Shown here piece after piece: positions 25,772-33,867 of a DNA stretch of 64,000 nucleotides; within the stretch, counting starts at the first letter, position 1; each line of letters begins with the position of its first letter. The DNA comes from Rhizobium anhuiense (GTDB lineage: Bacteria > Pseudomonadota > Alphaproteobacteria > Rhizobiales > Rhizobiaceae), in NCBI RefSeq assembly GCF_003985145.1, contig NZ_ML133535.1:62001-126000 (forward strand). The letters are read 5' to 3'. The notes under the pieces are model-generated. The model saw only the letters and a program-made list of their open reading frames with translations. It searched no databases and had not been told where the DNA came from. Position numbers and translations under genes: made by a program.

Positions 25772-27160
25772 TCAGGCGGCGAGCGCCTGCAGGATCCGTA
25801 CCCAGGAGCGGATGCCCTTGTGGTAGGAGACAAGCTCGTATTTCTCGTTCGGCGAATGGATGCGGTCGTCACTGAGGCCGAAGCCGACCAGCAGCGATTC
25901 CATGCCGAGCATCTTCTGGAAGTCCCCCACGATCGGGATCGACCCGCCCATGCCGATGACGATGGCGGGTTTCGGCCATTCGTCGGACAGCGCGTTCTTC
26001 GCCTCGGTCAGAACCGGCGAATCATAGGAAAGGTGGATCGCCGGCGAGCCCCCATGCGGATGGAACTCGACCGAGCAATCGGCGGGAATCTTCGTGCTGA
26101 TATAGCTACGGAAAGCCCTGCGGATGGCGTCTGGATCCTGCGTGCCGACAAGCCGGAACGAAACCTTGGCCGAAGCCTTGGCGGCGATCACCGTCTTGAA
26201 GCCTTCGCCGGTATATCCGCCCCAGATGCCGTTGATTTCGGCGGTCGGCCGCGCCCAGGTGAGTTCCAGCACCGAACGGCCCTTTTCGCCGGACGGAATG
26301 GAAAGGCCGACTTCGCCGAGGAAGCTCTCCGCGGTCCTGCCGAGCGTCTCCCAGGACGCCTTGATATTGTCGGGTGTTTCCTCGACGCCGTCATAGAAGC
26401 CGTCGAGCGTGATGCGGCCTGTCGCGTCATGCAGGCCGGCAAGAGCCTCGACGAGAATATGGATCGGATTGGCCGCAGCGCCTCCGAACAGACCGGAATG
26501 CAGGTCGCGGTCGGCGGCCGTCACGATCACTTCCTCGCCGACGAGGCCACGCAATGCGGCGGCGATTGCCGGCGTGTCGCGGTCCCACATGCCGGTATCG
26601 CAGACGAGCGCATAATCGGCCTTGAGCTCGGCGGCATTGGCTTCGAGGAAGGGCTTCAGGGATGGCGAGCCGGATTCTTCCTCGCCCTCGAAGAGAATGG
26701 TGATGCGGCAGGGAAGCGCGCCGTTGATCTCCTTATAGGCGCGGCAGGCCTCGACGAAGGTCATCAACTGGCCTTTGTCGTCCGAGGTGCCGCGTCCGGT
26801 CAAAATCTTGCGACCCTCGCCGAGATCCTTGATCGACGGCTGGAACGGATCGTTTTCCCAGAGCTCGATCGGATCGACCGGCTGGACGTCGTAATGGCCG
26901 TAAAAGAGAACATGCGGTGCATCGGAAGCAGCGCCGGCATGGTGGGCGACCACCATCGGATGGCCAGGCGTGTCGCGCACCGAGGCCGTAAAGCCGAGCC
27001 CTTCAAGATAAGCGACGAGCCATTCCGCCGCCTTTCGGCATTCGGCCTTATAGGCGGGATCAGTGGAAATCGACTGGATGCGCAGAAGTTCGAATAGCTT
27101 GTCGAGGCTCGATGGAAGGTTCTGGTCCGCGCGCGCAAGCACCTGATTGATATCGGTCAT
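25772..27160 (-). CDS. M20 family metallopeptidase (dipeptidase)
   Basis: 462 residues from ATG at 27160 (MTDINQVLARADQNLPSSLD). Zinc-binding motifs of the M20/CNDP-like family: FYGHYDVQPVD (about 87-97), GRGTSDDKGQL, EGEEESGSPSL with the catalytic Glu pair, CDTGMWDRDTPAI, and a C-terminal His in DRIHSPNEKYE. A dimerisation domain is inserted in the middle. Cytoplasmic enzymes of this type hydrolyse dipeptides or N-acyl amino acids; substrate unknown. Confidence 0.93.
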   Translation of the reverse strand: MTDINQVLARADQNLPSSLDKLFELLRIQSISTDPAYKAECRKAAEWLVAYLEGLGFTASVRDTPGHPMVVAHHAGAASDAPHVLFYGHYDVQPVDPIELWENDPFQPSIKDLGEGRKILTGRGTSDDKGQLMTFVEACRAYKEINGALPCRITILFEGEEESGSPSLKPFLEANAAELKADYALVCDTGMWDRDTPAIAAALRGLVGEEVIVTAADRDLHSGLFGGAAANPIHILVEALAGLHDATGRITLDGFYDGVEETPDNIKASWETLGRTAESFLGEVGLSIPSGEKGRSVLELTWARPTAEINGIWGGYTGEGFKTVIAAKASAKVSFRLVGTQDPDAIRRAFRSYISTKIPADCSVEFHPHGGSPAIHLSYDSPVLTEAKNALSDEWPKPAIVIGMGGSIPIVGDFQKMLGMESLLVGFGLSDDRIHSPNEKYELVSYHKGIRSWVRILQALAA

Positions 27161-27319
27161 TTTCGACTCCTTTTGAAATTCGGCCGGACGATAGACCAAA
27201 CCAGAAAGGCAGGCGAGGCGGAAAAACAAAAAATCGGCGGCGCGAAAGACCGGCGGGGCATGGATCAATATCAGGAAGATTTACTGAATAATATAGAAGA
27301 GAATACTAATTCAATTTAC

Positions 27320-27345
27320 GGTTATTTAGCATAACCTAAATAACC
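27320..27345. promoter_or_regulatory. Inverted repeat upstream of the GGDEF-EAL gene
   Basis: GGTTATTTAG / CTAAATAACC, perfect 10-bp arms with a 6-base spacer, in an AT-rich stretch 28 bases before the ATG at 27374. A purine-rich ribosome site (GGGAGGGG) lies between. It could be an operator or a 5' leader hairpin. Confidence 0.5.
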
Positions 27346-27373
27346 TGATCGAATTCAGCTGTGGGAGGGGCAG

Positions 27374-29758
27374 ATGTTTTCGGTCATCGCATGTATTCGG
27401 GACAATCACGATTGGCGGCTGGTGATTGCGGCGGCAGCGGTCTGTCTGGTCGGCGCGATGGCGGCGATGCTGCCGCTTTCCCGCGCCCAGGAATGCGATG
27501 CCGGGCGGCGCAAACTCTGGATTGGCGCCTCGGCATTTGCTTTCGGCACCGGCGTATGGGCAACGCACTTCATTGCGATGCTGGCTTATGACGGCGGCAT
27601 GCCGATCGGCTACCAACTGGGCCTGACGGCGCTTTCCTTCCTCTTGTCGGTTGCCGGTTCGTGGGCGGCGATCCTCGTCGCTTCGGAAAGCCGCGGCAGG
27701 CTTTCTCGCGTGCGCGGCGGCGTTCTGATGGCGCTCGGCATCGCCTCCATGCACCTGACCGGCATGCAGGCGATCGAAACGCCGGCGGTAATCGTTTATG
27801 ATCCCTTCATGACGCTGACTGCGGTTCTCGCAGGAGCGCTGTTGTCGAGCGCCGCCTTCCACGCTTTTTTCGAATTGAAGGGGCCGAGGCGGCTCCTCGC
27901 CTCGTCCATCACTTTCGTCCTCGCGATCTGCGCTCTCCATTTCATCTCGATGGCCAGCATCACCCTCGTACCGGATCCCGGCAAAGAGGTTCCGGCAACG
28001 GTGCTCGACGCCAGCCTGCTCGCCGCGATCGTCGTGGCGGCGGCGACGACGCTCATTCTGATTGCGCTCGCGGTGGTCTTTATCGAAAGCCACCTGACGG
28101 ATCTGAGGGGGCTCGCGAATGCCTCGCAGGAAGGACTGCTGATCCTGCGGGAAGGCCGGATCATCGATGCCAATGAACGCTTTCAGGGGCTTTCCGGCTG
28201 GAAGCTTGCCGATCTTGCCGGCAAGGCGCCCTCGGCTGTTTTGACCGCTATTCAGGGGACTGGGCAGAACAAGCCAGGCGAAACGCTGCTCAACACCAGG
28301 AACGGCAAGGAGATTGCCGTCGAAGTGACCGCGAGCAGGATTGTTTATCGCGGACACAATTGCGAGGTGCTGGCGGTGCGCGATCTCACCGAGCGCAGGC
28401 AGGCCGAGGAGATGATCGAGCATCTCGCCCACCACGACGTGCTCACCGATCTGCCGAACAGGTCATTGTTCGATACCCGCATCCGGCAGGCGTTGCAGAT
28501 GGCCGAACGAAAGAACAGCGAGGTTGCCCTCTTCTATCTCGACCTCGATCGCTTCAAAGCCGTCAACGATATCTTCGGTCATGCCGAAGGCGACCGCATT
28601 CTCGGCAAGGTCGCCTCGATCCTGCGCCGCGTGGCCGATGAGAGCGATACGATCGCCCGCCTCGGCGGCGATGAATTCGCCATCCTTCAGCCCGCCGGAC
28701 AGCAGCCGGCAGCGGCGCAAAAGCTTGCGGCGGCGATACTCGACGAATTCGCCGCCGAGATGGACACGGCGCGTGACCCCACAGCCGTTGGTGTCAGCGT
28801 CGGCATCGCACTCTATCCGGCGGACGGCGCTGCTGCTGAAGAACTCTGCAACAATGCCGATATTGCACTTTACCGCGCCAAGCATGACGGTCGCGGCAAG
28901 GTCTGTTTCTTCGACGCGGAAATGGATAAGGCGGCACGGAACCGCCGCCAGATCGAAAGCGAACTGCGCCATGCGATCATCCGCAACCAGATCCATGTCA
29001 GCTATCAGCCGATCCTCGATGCGCTGAGCGGCGAGATTGGCGGCTATGAGGCCCTGATGCGCTGGAACCGGCCAGGTCACGGCTTGACCGAGCCCGATAT
29101 CTTCATCCCGATCGCCGAGGAAAGCGGCTCGATCGTCCAACTCGGTGAATGGGTGTTGCAGCAGGCCTGCAGGGAGGCCGTGCGCTGGCCGCTGCCGTTG
29201 ATGATCGCCGTCAATCTCTCGCCGGTGCAATTCATGCTGCCGAACCTCTGTGAGCGGATCGAGGCGATCCTCGCCGAAACCGGGCTTGCACCCAGCCGGC
29301 TGGAGCTCGAGATCACCGAGGCGGCCCTCATGCGCGATCGCGACCGGGTGATGACGATGTTGCTGCGGCTGCACAAGCTCGGCGTGCACATCGTCATGGA
29401 TGATTTCGGCACCGGTTTTTCCTCGCTTTCCAACCTGCGTTCATTCCCTTTCGACAAGATCAAGGTCGACCGCAGCTTCACCGGCCTGCTGGAACATGAT
29501 GCGGCGGCGCGCTCGATCGTGCGCGCCATCATTGGTCTTGGCCACAGCCTCGGCATGCCGGTGGTGACGGAGGGCGTGGAAACCGAAATGCAGCGCCGGA
29601 TCGTCGTCGAGGAAGGCTGCGCGCAAGTACAGGGCCTTTTGCTTGGCAAGCCGGATATCGAACCGAGCGTCAAGCTTGCCGCCCACGAAAACGTCCTGAC
29701 CGCGCAGATTGAAACCGGCGTGTTCTCGTTACGACACGCACACAGTGCTGGCGAATGA
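27374..29758 (+). CDS. MHYT-PAS-GGDEF-EAL membrane cyclic-di-GMP enzyme
   Basis: 794 residues. Seven-helix MHYT sensor with motifs ATHFIAM (about 60), SMHLTGM (125) and ALHFISM (188), a PAS domain (about 245-345), a GGDEF domain with intact GGDEF at 431-435, and an EAL domain with EALMRW at 559-564, LEITE, MDDFGTGFSSL, KVDRSF and EGVET all present. The product-inhibition I-site (RxxD) before GGDEF is replaced by DESD. So both synthesis and hydrolysis of c-di-GMP look possible. MHYT domains are proposed to sense gases such as O2 or NO through copper. Confidence 0.95.
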   Translation: MFSVIACIRDNHDWRLVIAAAAVCLVGAMAAMLPLSRAQECDAGRRKLWIGASAFAFGTGVWATHFIAMLAYDGGMPIGYQLGLTALSFLLSVAGSWAAILVASESRGRLSRVRGGVLMALGIASMHLTGMQAIETPAVIVYDPFMTLTAVLAGALLSSAAFHAFFELKGPRRLLASSITFVLAICALHFISMASITLVPDPGKEVPATVLDASLLAAIVVAAATTLILIALAVVFIESHLTDLRGLANASQEGLLILREGRIIDANERFQGLSGWKLADLAGKAPSAVLTAIQGTGQNKPGETLLNTRNGKEIAVEVTASRIVYRGHNCEVLAVRDLTERRQAEEMIEHLAHHDVLTDLPNRSLFDTRIRQALQMAERKNSEVALFYLDLDRFKAVNDIFGHAEGDRILGKVASILRRVADESDTIARLGGDEFAILQPAGQQPAAAQKLAAAILDEFAAEMDTARDPTAVGVSVGIALYPADGAAAEELCNNADIALYRAKHDGRGKVCFFDAEMDKAARNRRQIESELRHAIIRNQIHVSYQPILDALSGEIGGYEALMRWNRPGHGLTEPDIFIPIAEESGSIVQLGEWVLQQACREAVRWPLPLMIAVNLSPVQFMLPNLCERIEAILAETGLAPSRLELEITEAALMRDRDRVMTMLLRLHKLGVHIVMDDFGTGFSSLSNLRSFPFDKIKVDRSFTGLLEHDAAARSIVRAIIGLGHSLGMPVVTEGVETEMQRRIVVEEGCAQVQGLLLGKPDIEPSVKLAAHENVLTAQIETGVFSLRHAHSAGE

Positions 29759-29764
29759 GCTTCT

Positions 29765-30196
29765 TCACAGCGCCTTGGCGTTTTCCAGAAGCCGGCGGAT
29801 ATATTCGAGCGTCAGCTCGCGCTCGAAGACCCGAAAACCTTTAAACAGCGCAAGGTCGGCCTCCCGCGCGATCTCGATCGCCTCGGCCTCCATGGCGCGG
29901 GTCTTCGGCGTCAGGAAGAGCAGTTGCGCCCGCCTGTCGGAGGGATGTGGACGGCGTTCGATCAATCCGTCGCGGACCATGCGCGAAAGCGTATTGGCCA
30001 TGGTCGCCTGCTCGATATCGACCCGCTCGAGAAGCTGTTTCTGGGTCAGCCCGTCTTCGGCCCAGAGTTCCAGCAGAATGGGGAATTGGCCCGGAGAAAA
30101 ACCCAGACCGACCGCGCGCTGGTGCAGCGAGCGGGCAAAACCCTTCGCCAGTTGGCTGGCAAGGTAGGCTCCCGAATCCATGCGGTTAAATCCCAT
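29765..30196 (-). CDS. MarR family transcriptional regulator
   Basis: 143 residues. Winged-helix MarR domain about 30-130: KQLLERVDIEQATMANTLSRMVRDGLIERRPHPSDRRAQLLFLTPK in outline, with the DxR wing motif (SDRRAQ). Such repressors respond to phenolic compounds or oxidants and usually act on neighbours; no obvious target lies beside it. The AbcR-like sRNA and polA follow upstream. Converges with the GGDEF-EAL gene, 6 bases apart. Confidence 0.92.
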   Translation of the reverse strand: MGFNRMDSGAYLASQLAKGFARSLHQRAVGLGFSPGQFPILLELWAEDGLTQKQLLERVDIEQATMANTLSRMVRDGLIERRPHPSDRRAQLLFLTPKTRAMEAEAIEIAREADLALFKGFRVFERELTLEYIRRLLENAKAL

Positions 30197-30295
30197 GATT
30201 GCAAGTTAGGCTCAAAACCATGCTGGAGACAATGCAGCAAATCGCAGGCGATGCTTCATAAGATGCAAGCCGCGACGATAATTTCGAGTGGCTGG

Positions 30296-30415
30296 AAAAA
30301 ACAAAAGTCGCCATGGCCTGGAGGTTGGCCATGGCGACTTTAAAGTGGGGACAAAGGCCCGGAGAGGGGGATAAGGCCTTTGTCCAAGCCTGACGCGGCG
30401 GGGGACAAGCCGGTA
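30296..30415 (-). ncRNA. AbcR-like (alpha-r15 family) small RNA
   Basis: On the minus strand an 11-bp hairpin GGACAAAGGCC / GGCCTTTGTCC (30385-30375, 30359-30349) displays the loop TTATCCCCCTCTCCG, and a 15-bp terminator stem AAAGTCGCCATGGCC / GGCCATGGCGACTTT (30341-30327, 30318-30304) with loop AACCTCCA is followed by TTTTGTTTTTT. CU-rich loops and the site between a MarR gene and polA match AbcR1/AbcR2 of Sinorhizobium (recalled), which down-regulate ABC transporter mRNAs through Hfq. Only one copy is evident. The 5' end is estimated from a typical length of about 117 nt. Confidence 0.72.
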
Positions 30416-30609
30416 ATCAGACCCGCGGCGCGATCAAGCGCCGGTGACATGGATTTGTGGCTGCGAATGTGGTTTTTCAAGGGAGAGCGATCGTTACAAA
30501 TCGGTAACAGTTTGGTGAGCAGGAATAGACGGCGCTGCGCACGCTGAATCCTTTTTGCGCGCCGAACTTTATATGGACCTCGTCCAATGCCCGCGCTATC
30601 CATGCACGC

Positions 30610-33609
30610 ATGAAAAAAGGCGATCACCTCTTCCTAATCGATGGTTCCGGATTCATCTTCCGGGCGTTTCATGCATTGCCACCGCTGACCCGCAAGACGG
30701 ACGGCTTGCCGATCGGCGCCGTGTCCGGTTTCTGCAACATGCTGTGGAAGCTCTTGAGGGATGCACGCAATACCGATGTCGGCGTGACGCCGACACATCT
30801 TGCCGTCATCTTCGATTATTCTGCCAAGACGTTTCGCAAGGATCTCTACGACGCCTACAAGGCGAACCGCTCCGCCCCGCCGGAAGAGCTCATCCCGCAA
30901 TTCGGCCTCATAAGAGAGGCGACCCGCGCCTTCAATCTGCCCTGCATCGAGACCCAAGGTTTTGAGGCCGACGACATCATCGCCACCTACGCCCGCCAGG
31001 CCGAGGCAGCAGGCGCCGATGTCACCATCGTCTCCTCCGACAAGGATCTGATGCAGCTCGTCAGCCCCAATGTCCATATGTATGACAGCATGAAGGACAA
31101 GCAGATCGGCATTCCCGATGTCATCGAAAAATGGGGCGTGCCGCCTGAAAAGATGATCGACCTGCAGGCGATGACCGGTGATTCGGTCGACAATGTCCCC
31201 GGCATTCCCGGCATCGGCCCGAAAACCGCCGCCCAGCTCCTCGAGGAATACGGCGATCTCGACACGCTGCTCGAGCGCGCCACCGAGATCAAGCAGGTCA
31301 AGCGCCGCGAGACGATCCTCGCCAATATCGACATGGCCAAGCTCTCGCGCGACCTCGTGCGGTTGCGCACCGACGTGCCGCTGGATCTCGATCTCGACGC
31401 GCTGGTGCTCGAGCCGCAGAATGGCCCGAAGCTGATCGGCTTCCTCAAGACGATGGAATTCACCACCCTGACGCGCCGGGTCGCCGAAGCCTGCGATTGC
31501 GATGCCAGCAGCATCGAACCGGCGGTCGTCCACATCGAATGGGGCGAGGCGGCCCACGGCCCCGATCTCAGTGCGGCGGAACCCGAACCCGTTGCCGGCG
31601 GGATCCCCGAAGTCTCGGGCGAATCCGTGCCGGTGCCGCCGCGCGCCAAGGCGAAGGCTGTCGTCGAAGGCGCCTTTTCGCCCGCCGATCTTGCCAAGGC
31701 GCGGGCTGAGGCCTTTGCGACGCTGCCCTTCGATCATACGGCCTATGTGACGATCCGCGACCTGGCGACGCTCGACCGGTGGATCGCCGATGCGCGCGCG
31801 ACCGGCCTCGTTGCTTTCGATACCGAGACGACCTCGCTCGATGCGATGCAGGCCGAGCTCGTCGGCTTCTCGATGGCGATCGCCGACAATACGGCCGATC
31901 CCACCGGCACGAAGATCCGCGCCGCCTATGTGCCGCTCGTCCACAAGAACGGCGTCGGCGATCTGCTCGGCGGCGGCCTTGCCGAAAACCAGATCCCCAT
32001 GCGCGATGCCCTGCCGCGGCTGAAGGCTTTGCTGGAGGACGAATCGGTTCTCAAGGTCGCCCAGAACCTGAAATACGATTACCTGCTGATGAAGCGCTAC
32101 GGCATCGAGACCCGGAGTTTCGATGATACGATGCTGATCTCCTACGTGCTCGACGCCGGCACCGGCGCGCATGGCATGGATCCGCTCTCGGAAAAATTCC
32201 TCGGCCATACTCCGATCCCCTACAAGGACGTGGCCGGCAGCGGCAAGGCGAACGTCACCTTCGATCTGGTCGCCATCGACCGCGCCACCCATTATGCCGC
32301 CGAAGATGCCGACGTGACGCTGCGCCTCTGGCTGGTGCTGAAGCCCCGGCTGGCGGCGGCAGGGCTGACCAGCGTCTATGAGCGGCTGGAGCGACCGCTA
32401 TTGCCGGTGCTGGCGCGCATGGAAGCGCGCGGCATCACCGTCGACCGGCAGATCCTGTCGCGCCTGTCCGGCGAGCTGGCCCAGGGGGCCGCGCGCCTCG
32501 AGGACGAGATCTACGTGCTGGCCGGCGAGCGTTTCAATATCGGCTCGCCGAAGCAGCTGGGCGACATCCTGTTCGGCAAGATGGGCCTTGCCGGCGGCAG
32601 CAAGACGAAAACCGGCCAATGGTCCACCTCCGCCCAGGTGCTCGAAGATCTGGCTGCCGCCGGTTTCGAGCTGCCGCGCAAGATCGTCGACTGGCGCCAG
32701 CTCACCAAGCTGAAATCGACCTACACCGACGCGCTCCCCGGCTATGTCCACCCTGAGACCAAGCGGGTGCATACCTCCTATTCGCTGGCATCGACGACGA
32801 CGGGGCGCTTGTCGTCCTCTGAGCCGAACCTGCAGAACATTCCCGTGCGCACCGCCGAAGGCCGGAAGATCCGCACCGCCTTCATCTCGACGCCCGGCCA
32901 CAAGCTGATCTCTGCCGACTACAGCCAGATCGAGCTGCGCGTGCTTGCCCATGTGGCCGAAATCCCGCAGCTGACCAAAGCCTTCGAGGACGGCGTCGAC
33001 ATCCACGCCATGACGGCGTCGGAAATGTTCGGCGTGCCGGTCGAAGGCATGCCGGGCGAGGTCCGTCGTCGCGCCAAGGCGATCAATTTCGGCATCATCT
33101 ACGGCATCTCGGCCTTCGGCCTTGCCAATCAGCTTTCGATCGAGCGTTCGGAAGCCGGCGACTACATCAAGAAATATTTCGAGCGTTTCCCCGGCATCCG
33201 CGACTATATGGAAAGCCGAAAGGCCATGGCGCGCGATAAGGGTTATGTCGAGACGATCTTCGGCCGCCGCATCAACTATCCGGAAATCCGCTCGTCCAAT
33301 CCGTCCGTGCGCGCCTTCAACGAGCGTGCGGCGATCAACGCGCCGATCCAGGGCTCGGCTGCCGACGTCATCCGCCGGGCGATGATCAGGATGGAGCCGG
33401 CGCTTGCCGAAGTCGGCCTTGGCGATCGCGTCCGCATGCTGCTGCAGGTGCATGACGAACTCATCTTCGAGGTCGAGGATGACGATGTCGAAAAGGCGAT
33501 GCCGGTCATCGTCTCGGTCATGGAAAACGCCACCATGCCGGCGCTCGAAATGCGCGTGCCGCTGAGGGTCGATGCGCGCGCCGCCACCAATTGGGACGAG
33601 GCGCACTAA
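30610..33609 (+). CDS. polA: DNA polymerase I
   Basis: 999 residues. Domains in order: 5' nuclease (about 6-300; LIDGSGFIFRAFHALPPL), proofreading 3'-5' exonuclease with intact DTETT near 404, and family A polymerase with motif A SADYSQIELR (768), motif B RRRAKAINFGIIYG and motif C QVHDELIFE (946). It fills gaps and removes Okazaki RNA primers. The exonuclease acidic residues are present, so proofreading should be active, unlike Taq-type enzymes. A palindromic repeat begins right at its stop codon. Confidence 0.99.
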   Translation: MKKGDHLFLIDGSGFIFRAFHALPPLTRKTDGLPIGAVSGFCNMLWKLLRDARNTDVGVTPTHLAVIFDYSAKTFRKDLYDAYKANRSAPPEELIPQFGLIREATRAFNLPCIETQGFEADDIIATYARQAEAAGADVTIVSSDKDLMQLVSPNVHMYDSMKDKQIGIPDVIEKWGVPPEKMIDLQAMTGDSVDNVPGIPGIGPKTAAQLLEEYGDLDTLLERATEIKQVKRRETILANIDMAKLSRDLVRLRTDVPLDLDLDALVLEPQNGPKLIGFLKTMEFTTLTRRVAEACDCDASSIEPAVVHIEWGEAAHGPDLSAAEPEPVAGGIPEVSGESVPVPPRAKAKAVVEGAFSPADLAKARAEAFATLPFDHTAYVTIRDLATLDRWIADARATGLVAFDTETTSLDAMQAELVGFSMAIADNTADPTGTKIRAAYVPLVHKNGVGDLLGGGLAENQIPMRDALPRLKALLEDESVLKVAQNLKYDYLLMKRYGIETRSFDDTMLISYVLDAGTGAHGMDPLSEKFLGHTPIPYKDVAGSGKANVTFDLVAIDRATHYAAEDADVTLRLWLVLKPRLAAAGLTSVYERLERPLLPVLARMEARGITVDRQILSRLSGELAQGAARLEDEIYVLAGERFNIGSPKQLGDILFGKMGLAGGSKTKTGQWSTSAQVLEDLAAAGFELPRKIVDWRQLTKLKSTYTDALPGYVHPETKRVHTSYSLASTTTGRLSSSEPNLQNIPVRTAEGRKIRTAFISTPGHKLISADYSQIELRVLAHVAEIPQLTKAFEDGVDIHAMTASEMFGVPVEGMPGEVRRRAKAINFGIIYGISAFGLANQLSIERSEAGDYIKKYFERFPGIRDYMESRKAMARDKGYVETIFGRRINYPEIRSSNPSVRAFNERAAINAPIQGSAADVIRRAMIRMEPALAEVGLGDRVRMLLQVHDELIFEVEDDDVEKAMPVIVSVMENATMPALEMRVPLRVDARAATNWDEAH

Positions 33610-33715
33610 TGCATGTCGCCCAAAAGTGCGCGGCGGTTTTGGGACAACGACATGCATCAAACAAAGACCCGAAGCACGTCGCATCAATCAGATTCGACGC
33701 GACGCGCTTAGCCAC
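33609..33715. repeat. Rhizobial palindromic element after polA
   Basis: Outer arms ATGCATGTCG / CGACATGCAT (33609-33618, 33648-33657) enclose CCCAAAAGTGCGCGGCGG and TTTTGGGA, a nested stem; AAGCACGTCGCATCAATC follows. The inner AAAAGTGCGC-GCGGTTTT block is shared with the elements at 17458 and 41893. It starts on the last base of the polA stop. Confidence 0.75.
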
Positions 33716-33867
33716 CTCTTCAAAATTGGCAAAGATTTTTCCGCTTAGCGCAAGCCATTGAAAGTGCAGCAATTTGCCACCAGGAGCCGTGTCGGAACGG
33801 TACGGAAGGAAGGAACTTATTAACCTTCCTTTTCTATCCCGGTAGGGTCGTAATTTGCCAAGCATGA

